Below, piece by piece: positions 56,268 through 64,000 of a DNA stretch of 64,000 nucleotides. The DNA is taken from contig NZ_RCWC01000016.1 in assembly GCF_018448935.1 (NCBI RefSeq), forward strand, positions 1 to 64,000, written 5' to 3'. Below the pieces are notes generated by a model that did not search any database, had not been told where the DNA came from, and saw only the letters and a program-made list of their open reading frames with translations. The stretch is from Photorhabdus noenieputensis (GTDB taxonomy: Bacteria > Pseudomonadota > Gammaproteobacteria > Enterobacterales > Enterobacteriaceae). A program made the position numbers and the translations under genes. Position 1 is the stretch's first letter; each line of letters starts with the position of its first letter.

Positions 56268-56480
56268 TTAAGGACCGGTTGCCGGTTCAGGTATCATAAT
56301 CCCACGCTGCACTGCGGGCCTTGAAGCAATACGATCATGCCAGGTACTTAAATATTTATGATGACTAAAATCAAAGTCAATAATTCTGGTAACATGGGGC
56401 CAGCCAAAATTGGCAATATCAGCAATGGAGTATTCCTCTCCAGCTAAAAAGGGGCGATCACTCCAGCGTAGAGAAAGCCT
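56268..56480 (-). pseudogene. C-terminal fragment of a glutathione S-transferase
   Basis: The minus strand reads WSDRPFLAGEEYSIADIANF, then WPHVTRI, STWHDRIASRPAVQRG and a stop at 56268, the standard C-terminal GST helices. The N-terminal thioredoxin domain is missing, and the frame is lost upstream of about 56480. A dead remnant. Confidence 0.75.
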
Positions 56481-56602
56481 CTTCCGTTAGGCGATGATGT
56501 GATTTTATATCCATTTGGAGAATTATCAGTGTATAAGTAGATCATCTTTCTATATCTCCCTTCAATACTAATATTTAATAATTTAACTAGGTAGATTAAA
56601 AT

Positions 56603-56943
56603 TATTTATTCCTCTGGCTATTCTTGGCCTAAATGGATTTAGAAATATGATTGATTATCAGATCAATCTCGCTGATTATTTAAGATCACAACTTGCTGAA
56701 AATGATTGGCAGATATTTAATCCCTCTGCTCTATCTGTTATTTGCATCCGTGATAATGGGGATTTTGATGTTAATAAAATTTTATAAAAAGTATTAGAGA
56801 CGAACAAATACTGGATCTCGATTACTACCTTTTCCAATACAAAAGCCCTGCGCCTTTGTATATCCAGTTTTAGAACCAGCAAATCAGATATTGATCAGAT
56901 TATCAATACTTTAAATATGGCGAGAAATTCTATCACAATATAA
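56603..56943 (+). pseudogene. C-terminal remnant of a PLP-dependent decarboxylase
   Basis: A plus-strand frame with one internal TAA reads GFRNMIDYQINLADYLRSQL, SALSVICIRD, stop, then WISITTFSNTKALRLCISSF and a final helix (DIDQIINTL). This matches the C-terminal domain of aromatic-amino-acid or glutamate-type decarboxylases (group II). The catalytic part with the PLP lysine is absent. It adds to the decay zone beside the GST fragment. Confidence 0.6.
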
Positions 56944-57217
56944 ATACCTATTTAACTCACATCACCATCGAGTTCTTGAATAAAGATCGGTAGTTTTGTA
57001 AGTCCAATTACGATTCATACTTTACTTACTGATAATGGCATTAAATTTATCCACTGAAAACAGGATTAATACGTTTTTGGGCATCTCTTTGACTAGTCTG
57101 CCGGGAATAGGGAAACAGGTTATATTGCTGACCAAAAAACACCTAATTTATCTCTTAAAGCTCTTTTTTGCTAACGATAACCGATATCCATGTAAACAAG
57201 TTCATCGATCAGCCAGT
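56944..57217. other. Gap without a supported gene
   Basis: A short open frame (57035-57244, plus) lacks a ribosome site and protein-like composition and overlaps the end of the AbiEii-type gene. Nothing else is recognised. Confidence 0.4.
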
Positions 57218-58187
57218 TTAGTTCAACATATCCAGAACAGATAAAGCCGTCTGCCGAAAACAATCGTAAGCTTCTTCCCAGGGAATTCTACTGTGTTCAA
57301 AGACCATTGGGATCACAAATTGTTGATAACGTTGCCGATAGATAGGATTATTCCCCAACTCTTCTAATCCAACTCTCAGTTCATTAACCGATGAAATCTG
57401 GAACTGAGGATATTGGCGGCCATAGCGCTGAATATCCTGCGCTATGGTCTGCTGTACAAAACTAGCAAGCTGACGGATATCCGTTCCTTTCGCATTCACA
57501 ATGCAGTAGTTATCATGTAAATGGCGAACCAATGACTCGTCATCTTTTCTATCAATATTACGCATAAATGCAGCCGTCCGTCTCAACATAGCTACCAGTT
57601 TTTCAGCTTGGGTACTGATAATCGTCGCACAGGGGAACGCCTCAACCGCCAGTCCTTTTCCTGTCAGTTGCGTGACAAATGAACGAATATCGCGTTGTTC
57701 TGCCGCTTGCAGCAAATCAGACTCCATCAACTCCAGTTTGATAAATGGCCTTAGATAGGGAGCCTGTACAACATGTTGGGGATAACGGACCGAAATATTA
57801 TTGTAGCGATATTCATCCCTCGTGATCTTCTGATTATTATCGTCAACCCCCAAAAAATCAGATGCTGCAATAGTCGCTAATATCGTCTGAACAATATCCT
57901 TTCTGATATTTTTACGCTGAGTTCGGGAATACCGAACATCTACTAAAAATTCAGGCTGTGGAACCAATTTGATATCCACATCTTCCGACATCCGATCAAG
58001 TGAAATTCCAGCTTTTGCTAGCGCGGTTCCACCAGCAAATATCAATTTATGGGTATCAAACGCTAAAGGCTGGAGGCTGGAGCAGACGAAGTAGCTCAAC
58101 AATATAGTAATCTTTTTCCACAATAGAGATAGCGCCGATACCTAGCACATCGGCAACGTCAGCAAACAAATCTGATAAATTATCCAT
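57218..58187 (-). pseudogene. AbiEii-type nucleotidyltransferase toxin, frameshifted
   Basis: From ATG 58187 the minus strand reads MDNLSDLFADVADVLG..., then KDYYIVELLRLLQP, where a 7-bp tandem duplication (58067-58080) shifts the frame. The remainder continues LAFDTHKLIFAGGTALAKAG (nucleotide-binding GG), SEDVDIKL (the two metal Asp) and about 270 more residues. Removing one 7-bp unit restores a full protein of about 320 residues. AbiEii toxins transfer nucleotides to tRNA or other targets. The ATG overlaps the antitoxin's stop by 8 bp. The toxin is thus switched off here, possibly reversibly. Confidence 0.85.
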
Positions 58188-58575
58188 TTAACCGACTGTT
58201 CCCCACCGATAACACCCGCTTAAAACGGAGTGTGGTTTTGATTTGGGTATAAGCGGGAATCTGTGTTGATTTACCACCAATATAGGCATCAGAAGCGCTA
58301 TCCAAACGGTATTTCACCTTTAAACGTTCCAGCGCTTCAAGAATGACCGCATCAGAGCCTCCGGGAGAAGCAGGCATTATTTTCCCGGTAATGCCGTTTT
58401 TCCGAGCTTTGGTGTAAACACCGTATCCTACTTTAATCAGTTGACCTTCTTTGACCAAGCCGCGCAGTATTCTTCCTACCTGATCGTAACCAGCAATGTC
58501 TTTAAAATCGTCACGGATGAACACATAACGTTTTGATCGTTTCAAACGCGCCTGAATACGTTCTTTAATCATCAT
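58180..58575 (-). CDS. AbiEi/DUF6088-type antitoxin
   Basis: A 131-residue protein with an N-terminal winged helix-turn-helix (IKERIQARLKRSKRYVFIRDDFKDIAGYDQVGRILRGLVKEGQLIKVGYGVY) and a C-terminal neutralising region. Start 58575 is supported by GGAG 8 bases upstream. It is first in a two-gene operon with the AbiEii-type toxin, as in type IV toxin-antitoxin systems, and probably represses the operon. Confidence 0.8.
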   Translation of the reverse strand: MMIKERIQARLKRSKRYVFIRDDFKDIAGYDQVGRILRGLVKEGQLIKVGYGVYTKARKNGITGKIMPASPGGSDAVILEALERLKVKYRLDSASDAYIGGKSTQIPAYTQIKTTLRFKRVLSVGNSRLNG

Positions 58576-58607
58576 AGGTTGTCTCCAGAAATCATGCTCA
58601 ATAAGCG

Positions 58608-58647
58608 TAGCAAACATACGACATTTTTACTAGCAAACATACGACAT
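58608..58647. promoter_or_regulatory. Direct-repeat operator candidate of the AbiE-type operon
   Basis: A 17-bp sequence (TAGCAAACATACGACAT) is perfectly repeated at 58608-58624 and 58631-58647, 23 bp apart, just upstream of the antitoxin start. AbiEi proteins bind repeated sites at their own promoter, so this is the likely operator. Confidence 0.65.
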
Positions 58648-58663
58648 CTCATTCTGTAAAATA

Positions 58664-59314
58664 TTAGATCTTTTCCATGAGTTGACTAAACATCAGTAAG
58701 GTACTGAGCAACAAATAGCGCTGCTCCGAAGTCAAACGCAAATAACGACGGCTGGCCGGCAATCGGCTGACAACCTCAGAAGCAGCAAAATGTTCCACCT
58801 CAAGTTGCCATTGCCCTTGATGAATATTTAATGCCAGATCCCGGAAATCCAACTCTGCTAATGTTTCTCCAATTAATGGATATTGATTGAGTAAATCAAT
58901 AATCTGTTGCCCAAACTCTGCACCATGACAACAGTAATAAGTCACGGTCTTTCGCCGAAATATTCCCTTTACCCTAGCTCTAATAACGATTTTTTCCTTG
59001 AGTGAAGTGATTCCCTGCAAACGAAAACAACAACTGACAATATAGGCCAGAAACAGCGTCTTCGGCTTTTCACAAACTTCAATCTGCAATCCATCAGGTA
59101 ACGTCACTTGCAAACTTTCTGCTGATAAACGCTCACAACAGTAAGGCAGCAAATTCTGTCCCAGACGATTTAGCGTTATACCAACCTGATAGCCAGTAGG
59201 ATAGCGGGGTTTATTCAACCGCCGCCAAATACCATCAATTAAGGGAACGAAGTGGCTCAAGTTGCACCCCCGGCAGTTCACCCTTAACAAAAGTATGCGA
59301 AAGTACCTGCTCAA
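58664..59314 (-). CDS. DUF3156-like protein
   Basis: A 216-codon frame following the permease, overlapping it by 80 bp if read from 59314; the true start is probably further in. The region RYPTGYQVGITLNRLGQNLLPYCCERL and the C-terminal LPASRRYLRLTSEQRYLLLSTLL recall the DUF3156 group, which tends to occur beside amino-acid permeases; I hold this from memory of pattern. Soluble, function unknown, probably in an operon with the permease. Confidence 0.6.
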   Translation of the reverse strand: MSRYFRILLLRVNCRGCNLSHFVPLIDGIWRRLNKPRYPTGYQVGITLNRLGQNLLPYCCERLSAESLQVTLPDGLQIEVCEKPKTLFLAYIVSCCFRLQGITSLKEKIVIRARVKGIFRRKTVTYYCCHGAEFGQQIIDLLNQYPLIGETLAELDFRDLALNIHQGQWQLEVEHFAASEVVSRLPASRRYLRLTSEQRYLLLSTLLMFSQLMEKI

Positions 59315-60728
59315 CGGGTACAGGCTTAAACGGATTCACCCGTTGTACACAGAGCGTCCAAAACAGGGCATAGCTGGCGGTCAAACCTAATATAATAGCG
59401 AATGGAATATACACATCACAGGGATTCATTCCCGGAGGTGTGATATGAATGATCGCCAAAATAATTCCTGCACTAGAGATAATTTGAGGTAATGGGAAAA
59501 AAGGTGATTTATAGGCACGATGTAAATCAGGTCTGCGGATACGCAGCAATATCACAGAACATGTCACCAGCAAATAAGCAATACACCAGGCACATACGGC
59601 TGCTAATACCAAAGGCATAATCTGGTTCAAATCACCTTGAATAATAAAGGTATGTAAACAGGGAATCATTACCGCAACCAAAATTCCAAAGATTGGCGTT
59701 TTAAAACGTGGATGTAGATAAGCAAAAATACGCGGTAACGCGCCATCCAATGCCATACCATAGAGAATACGCGGCACCGCCGCCATCAGGGTATTAATCG
59801 TCGCCGCTCCCGCCAGTAATAACCCGATACCAATCCAATATTTACCAAAATCCCCCATCACCTGACCGGCAAAAGCCGGAATGGCCATTGGCGTTTCTAG
59901 CAAGCGAACGTTATTTTCTACATCCACCAGCACATTTTCTACCTGATGGCTGATTGACGCTCCATACAGACCCATACATAAAGCCACCCCACACAGGCCG
60001 GTTATCATTGCTCGCGGAAGAACTTTGGCAGAATTTTTAATTTCAGGGGCCATTGGCGTCACCAGCTCACAACCGACAAACATAAACATCGCCATTCCCA
60101 CCAAACTCAGCACCGCCAAGGGTTCGCTCAAATTAAGCCCTTCACCAAACCAGCTCTCCATCGGCACGGCAAATGGCATTAATAATCCACAAATACTGAA
60201 AATAACCAAAGTACTCCACATGCAGAATGTCAGCACAATTTCGACTTTACCGAACGCTTCAATACCCAACGCATTAAGTAATCCGAATATAATCACTAAC
60301 CCAACACCAACCATCCATGAAGCGTTATAACTTTCCACCACCGTATTAAGGCTGTCAAAATTCACTAATGCCATAACACCGGAGAGGATAGTTTCTGCTG
60401 TACCCGCAAAAATATGAACAATCAAATAAGCCGAAAGCGCACCGGTAATCGCCCAGAATCGCCCCATTCCACAAGAGATATAGTCATAGACAGAGCCAGA
60501 AGTGGGCAAAATAGCCGCCGCCTCAGCAAACGTCGTCACTTGGGCCTGCATCATAATAAAACTGATCAGCATTGCCAGTACGAAAGTATCACCACCAATC
60601 CCGAAACCACTGGTCACCGTCAGAATAACCGGGCTTGCCATGATCACCCCGACGGAACTTGCCAGTGCGGTAGGAAACCCCACCACTCCCTTTTCAATAT
60701 GCGAAGTCAGTCGTGTTGACATATTCAT
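59235..60728 (-). CDS. APC-superfamily amino-acid permease
   Basis: A 497-residue inner-membrane transporter with about 12 helices: TSGFGIGGDTFVLAM near the first helix pair, TFAEAAAILPTSGSVYDYI (helix 3 motif), and the MFMFVGCELVTPMAPEIKNSAKVLPRA block typical of the family. Substrate is not predictable. A hydrophilic DUF3156-like gene follows. Confidence 0.9.
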   Translation of the reverse strand: MNMSTRLTSHIEKGVVGFPTALASSVGVIMASPVILTVTSGFGIGGDTFVLAMLISFIMMQAQVTTFAEAAAILPTSGSVYDYISCGMGRFWAITGALSAYLIVHIFAGTAETILSGVMALVNFDSLNTVVESYNASWMVGVGLVIIFGLLNALGIEAFGKVEIVLTFCMWSTLVIFSICGLLMPFAVPMESWFGEGLNLSEPLAVLSLVGMAMFMFVGCELVTPMAPEIKNSAKVLPRAMITGLCGVALCMGLYGASISHQVENVLVDVENNVRLLETPMAIPAFAGQVMGDFGKYWIGIGLLLAGAATINTLMAAVPRILYGMALDGALPRIFAYLHPRFKTPIFGILVAVMIPCLHTFIIQGDLNQIMPLVLAAVCAWCIAYLLVTCSVILLRIRRPDLHRAYKSPFFPLPQIISSAGIILAIIHITPPGMNPCDVYIPFAIILGLTASYALFWTLCVQRVNPFKPVPVEQVLSHTFVKGELPGVQLEPLRSLN

Positions 60729-61177
60729 TTATCTTCCCTCTTAACTTCTAGTCGTAAAAATAACGCTCACAGCGATTCATTTGTGAATTTTTTGTAAACT
60801 TTATTGAGGATAAATACACTATAGAAAGTGAAGAGGAATACCGACCATCGTCCTAAAGAACGATACCTAAAGAGGGATTAATAACGGAAAAGGTGTAACG
60901 AAAAATACCAGAAAACAGAAAAAAGCAAAAATAATCACTTAAATATCAATCAATAAAAATAAAATCGCTTAGTTAATGCATTAAGAAATTATTTCAGATA
61001 TATACCAAAACACCTGTTCTTAGCCAGTGATCATCACGTTGAGAAATTTCATTTATTGCAATCCATATCACGTTATTAATATGTTTGTTTTGTGTTAATT
61101 CGGCATTTTAATTAGCATTTGATTAATTTTCAGTATTGATTTATCCAATTAGATATTATTCTAAAGGGAGAACTTTC
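60729..61177. promoter_or_regulatory. Divergent intergenic region, permease / LuxR gene
   Basis: A 449-bp gap, strongly AT-rich near 60900-61140, between divergent genes. No gene, hairpin or clear operator is recognised. GGGAGA lies just before the TTG start of the LuxR gene. Confidence 0.4.
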
Positions 61178-61837
61178 TTGTCTACTGTACTACCGAATAG
61201 CCGTGAAAATGCGTTAATCCAAAGTTGCTTAAATACCATCGCACATCTGGTTCCTATCTCAGCCGCAGCATTCTATCTGGTGAATAATGAATTACGCCCC
61301 GAAAATTACATTCTGTACGGCATCTCAGACGAAACCCACCAGAATTATCTGGCTCATTTTCAGCATTTAGACCCACTAAAACCGGCTAATTATCAACAAG
61401 GTGATATTAATATGGTTGGCATGGATCAGAAAACACTGACGAAACATAATAAATATTACCATGAATTTATGCAGCCAAATAACATACAAGACATCGCCGA
61501 AATATTTATCCGTCAACATAACCGAATTATTGCTGGCGTCTCTTTATTACGAGATACTCCATTTACACCAAAAGACTTTAACCGCCTCAGTGTTATTCTA
61601 CCATTAATTGAATTAGCAGTCAGAGACTTGCTTCCTGAAACACCAACTATTCTGACAGCTAAAGAGCAAGAAATTATTAATTTGATAAGGGAAGGATCAA
61701 GTAACAAACGTATTGCACAGATACTTAATATTTCCCTGTCTACCGTCAAAACCCACCTGCGCAATATCTTTGCCAAAACCAAAGTGACTAATCGCACCGA
61801 ACTCGTTTCCAGCGGGTTTATTACTCGGTATTTGTGA
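61178..61837 (+). CDS. PAS-type LuxR-family regulator
   Basis: A 219-residue regulator with an N-terminal sensor of PAS size (about 1-145: LVPISAAAFYLVNNELRPENYILYGIS) and a C-terminal LuxR helix-turn-helix (LTAKEQEIINLIREGSSNKRIAQILNISLSTVKTHLRNIF). Photorhabdus genomes carry many such PAS4-LuxR 'solos' without a cognate LuxI. Start is TTG 61178 behind AAAGGGAGA; an upstream in-frame TTG at 61136 is less likely. The ligand is unknown. Confidence 0.85.
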   Translation: MSTVLPNSRENALIQSCLNTIAHLVPISAAAFYLVNNELRPENYILYGISDETHQNYLAHFQHLDPLKPANYQQGDINMVGMDQKTLTKHNKYYHEFMQPNNIQDIAEIFIRQHNRIIAGVSLLRDTPFTPKDFNRLSVILPLIELAVRDLLPETPTILTAKEQEIINLIREGSSNKRIAQILNISLSTVKTHLRNIFAKTKVTNRTELVSSGFITRYL

Positions 61838-61917
61838 TTTACAGGATTATCTTGTGCAATCCAATCGCCGATTTCTTCAAGGTCGTGTTCTGCCAGAGGC
61901 GAAATACTCAGTTTCAT
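61838..61917 (-). pseudogene. ParE toxin N-terminal stub
   Basis: From ATG 61917 the minus strand reads MKLSISPLAEHDLEEIGDWI..DNP, the standard start of a RelE/ParE toxin, then breaks off at the LuxR gene's 3' end; the open frame that continues is antisense to the LuxR gene and not ParE. The toxin is lost. Confidence 0.8.
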
Positions 61918-62183
61918 TTACCCTGACTATCTTCGGTCATGTTCTTGTATTTTTGAGTGAGGCGGTCAAAAACCTCTCCCGCATCTCTACTTTCACCGCT
62001 TTGGATGCCAGCCATTATGGCGCTTTTGAGTGATTCAACTTTTACTTGCTGCTCTCGCTCTTCTAACGCACGAAGACCGGCGCGAATGACTTCGCTTATA
62101 TTGTTATAATGACCGCTATCAATCTGATTGCGGATAAATGCTTCAAAATGAGGGCTTAGTGCTACACTTGTTGGCATAGTCAT
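61914..62183 (-). CDS. ParD-family antitoxin (toxin lost)
   Basis: An 89-residue CopG/ParD protein: TSVALSPHFEAFIRNQIDSGHYNNISEVIRAGLRALEEREQQV is the typical ribbon-helix-helix start, followed by a disordered toxin-binding tail. It overlaps the ParE stub by 4 bp. With the toxin truncated, it stands as an orphan that may still repress its promoter or neutralise related toxins. Confidence 0.88.
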   Translation of the reverse strand: MTMPTSVALSPHFEAFIRNQIDSGHYNNISEVIRAGLRALEEREQQVKVESLKSAIMAGIQSGESRDAGEVFDRLTQKYKNMTEDSQGK

Positions 62184-62731
62184 TCCTCCAGTGTTTTTAA
62201 TATCTATTAATAACTATTAGTATAATTTGGAGGCATCATTTCGGCAATATTTTGACAGGCAATTAGACTAGTGGGAGTATTCGATCAAAAACTTATTGTT
62301 TCATCGTTTATCCAAACCGTAAGTCTCTGCTTAAATTCTCCTGCTAAATAAGATTCCAAAATAGCGCTACATCTTATACCACTCATAATTCTATGTATAA
62401 CAATGGGTTGAAGAAGGCCATGTGTAACAGAATTACGAAACGTTATTTAGTCCGAGTTGAAGCGGCCCATAACATAAAACAAATTAAATAGTTATATCGT
62501 CATTAACCATTAACGGTCATCTTTAATTAAGCAATTCTCACGCTTAACGCTTATTCTGATCGCTAAAGAACCAGCACACAGAGGCTTAATTATTTCCCGA
62601 TATTGGTGATTTCACCTCATGTTGACAAAATACCAGGCGAAAAGCTCAGAATGAGGCAAATGACATTGCTATTTGCCTCATTTGATGAGTAGAATAAAAG
62701 CCTTATTTGACTCACAGGTGAAGCGAAGCCA
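62184..62731. other. Intergenic region before the Fic gene
   Basis: About 550 bp without a supported gene. It holds the ParD promoter (around 62195-62225, with repeated TATTA words) and the Fic gene leader. No hairpin or IS end was recognised. Confidence 0.4.
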
Positions 62732-63829
62732 ATGTGGATATGGGAACAACCGAACTGGCCGGAATTCCATTGGAATGCCGATACTATTGCACCATTACTG
62801 CGAGATGTGCACTTCAACCAAGGATTGCTATTAGGTAAATCTGATTATGAAGATACCAAGCAGGCAACGCTTGATAGCCTTCTATCCAGCATACTCTATT
62901 CAAGTGAAATTGAAGGAGAAAGATTGAATGCGGCTTCGATACGTTCATCATTGGCAAACAGATTAGGCATTACGGAAAAAAAACCTTATCCAACAATCGA
63001 GAAAAGTGACGGCATTACAGAGGTCGCCCTCGATGTGATAGAAAATAGTCACTCCGATTTAACTCTTGAACGTATCCTCAGATGGCACCAGTTGATATTC
63101 CCTGAAGGCTATACCATGTTTAATCCGATACAAGGTGGTAAATTACGTGAAGGGATGATAGAAGTGGTATCCGGTCGTTTAGATAAGCCAATTGTTCACC
63201 TTGAAGCACCATCGCCAGAAAAAATAGTCGACGAAATACCCCAATTCATAGAGTGGTTCAACCAATCCCGAACAAATGCCAGTCTCGATCCTATCATCAG
63301 AGCAGCAATTGTTCATTTATGGTTTGTAACAATTCACCCTTTAGAAGACGGAAACGGACGCATTACTCGATTTCTAACAGACCTTGCACTTGCTCAAGCC
63401 GAAAACCGCTCAATCCGTTTCTATGCAATGTCGGTAAGTATCTGTCATCATCGTAAGGCGTATTACGAAGTCCTTGAAAATACTCAGCGCGGCGGCTTAG
63501 ATATTACTGATTGGCTGGTTTGGTTTCTGAAAATATTGAATGAGACCTTAATAAACAAACTGCAAGAAATTAATCAGGTTGTGCAAAAAGCTAAATTTTG
63601 GCGTCGGATAGACCAGACCCAACTTACCGCAGAGCAAACGAAGGTGCTTAACCGCATGCTGGACGGCAATTTTGAGCAAGGCATTAGTAGCAGCCAATAT
63701 CAAAAGGTGGCAAAGGTAAGTCGCGCCACTGCAACCAGACACTTGACACATTTGGTTGAACTAAGTTGTTTAGAAAGCACCGGGGCCGGTGGTCGTAGCA
63801 CTCGTTACCTTATTAATCACAAAGGTTGA
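62732..63829 (+). CDS. Fic-family AMP transferase with self-inhibitory helix
   Basis: A 365-residue three-part protein: DUF4172-like N-terminus (MWIWEQPNWPEFHWN) with an inhibitory helix motif (SSEIEGE, S-x-x-x-E-G), the Fic core with the catalytic loop IHPLEDGNGRITR, and a C-terminal winged helix (SSQYQKVAKVSRATATRHLTHLVEL). Class II Fic proteins of this kind AMPylate proteins such as topoisomerases or modify themselves; the target is unknown. It is complete and stands alone. Confidence 0.9.
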   Translation: MWIWEQPNWPEFHWNADTIAPLLRDVHFNQGLLLGKSDYEDTKQATLDSLLSSILYSSEIEGERLNAASIRSSLANRLGITEKKPYPTIEKSDGITEVALDVIENSHSDLTLERILRWHQLIFPEGYTMFNPIQGGKLREGMIEVVSGRLDKPIVHLEAPSPEKIVDEIPQFIEWFNQSRTNASLDPIIRAAIVHLWFVTIHPLEDGNGRITRFLTDLALAQAENRSIRFYAMSVSICHHRKAYYEVLENTQRGGLDITDWLVWFLKILNETLINKLQEINQVVQKAKFWRRIDQTQLTAEQTKVLNRMLDGNFEQGISSSQYQKVAKVSRATATRHLTHLVELSCLESTGAGGRSTRYLINHKG

Positions 63830-63903
63830 ATCTCGGAATCAGTAATAAATACTGTTGTGATACTTACAGATAACGAGCTAACCTCGCTGTAAAAAAATAT
63901 AAC

Positions 63904-64000
63904 TATACCCGTCATCTTTCAAGTTGCTTCTTTGTTGGCTGCACTCACTCACCCCGGTCACATAGTTCTCTATGCTCCCGGGGATTCGCTCCCTTGCCGC
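63904..64000. repeat. ERIC repeat, copy 3 (cut by window end)
   Basis: The first 97 bp of the same 127-bp repeat in the orientation of copy 1, beginning TATACCCGTCATCTTTCAAG and running to CTCCCTTGCCGC at the edge. Confidence 0.85.

Noticed and set aside
57035-57244. 69-codon plus-strand frame
   Set aside because: Overlaps the end of the AbiEii-type gene, no ribosome site or recognisable protein.

Overview
The window looks like chromosome of a Photorhabdus-type bacterium (Morganellaceae, Enterobacterales). Reasons: an AT-rich enterobacterial backbone in an E. coli-like order (rsmC / holD-rimI-prfC-osmY-like-yjjU-yjjV ... nupC-type-deoCABD, plus tRNA-Leu(CAG) genes), 127-bp ERIC repeats, a TpsA/CdiA haemagglutinin locus, many decayed insertion sequences, and several secondary-metabolite-type loci. 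Genus is an inference from style and synteny; no search was possible.

Layout. (1) 1-6.7 kb: the 3' end of a contact-dependent inhibition locus, with two paralogous CdiA C-terminal toxin/immunity modules separated by a recombination scar made of an IS end and a duplicated cdiA segment. (2) 6.7-10.1 kb: IS4 scrap, two tandem avidin/streptavidin-like genes on the minus strand (one intact, one stopped by a single nonsense codon), then about 1.8 kb of AT-rich DNA without a convincing gene. (3) 10.1-13.5 kb: a FitAB/VapBC-type toxin-antitoxin pair, a broken unknown gene, and a decayed IS1182-type transposase. (4) 13.6-17.9 kb: a compact methanobactin-type RiPP operon (25-codon precursor, two DUF692/MNIO enzymes, MbnC-like partner, exporter, GNAT) behind a perfect CRP site, bracketed by two related palindromic repeats. 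(5) 18.4-21 kb: reverse transsulfuration pair (cystathionine beta-synthase, cystathionine gamma-lyase type). (6) 21-27.2 kb: nucleoside catabolism and uptake (deoD, deoB, deoA, deoC, NupC family) with CRP sites and an ERIC element inside the operon. (7) 27.5-41.3 kb: an insertion between the deo region and yjjV carrying an HD hydrolase, LysR and MFS genes and an eight-gene cluster that appears to build 3-amino-4-hydroxybenzoate (GriI/GriH-like) and tailor it with a haem-oxygenase-like diiron domain fused to an AMP ligase, a methyltransferase, two flavin monooxygenases, a cupin and an SDR. (8) 41.4-48.4 kb: conserved backbone to two tRNA-Leu genes. (9) 48.4-51 kb: small membrane proteins, a Fur box, a capsid fragment and a broken LysE exporter. 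(10) 51-64 kb: phoA, a periplasmic siderophore-esterase-like protein, an orphan HpaB-type hydroxylase, degraded GST and decarboxylase genes, an AbiE-type toxin-antitoxin with a 7-bp duplication breaking the toxin, an APC permease, a LuxR-type regulator, a ParD without intact ParE, a Fic protein, and an ERIC element.

The best candidates for little-described biology are the 31-41 kb aminohydroxybenzoate cluster (particularly the diiron-oxygenase/AMP-ligase fusion), the methanobactin-like operon with its second MNIO (MbnX), and the signal-less tandem avidins. All functional statements rest on recognising motifs by eye.
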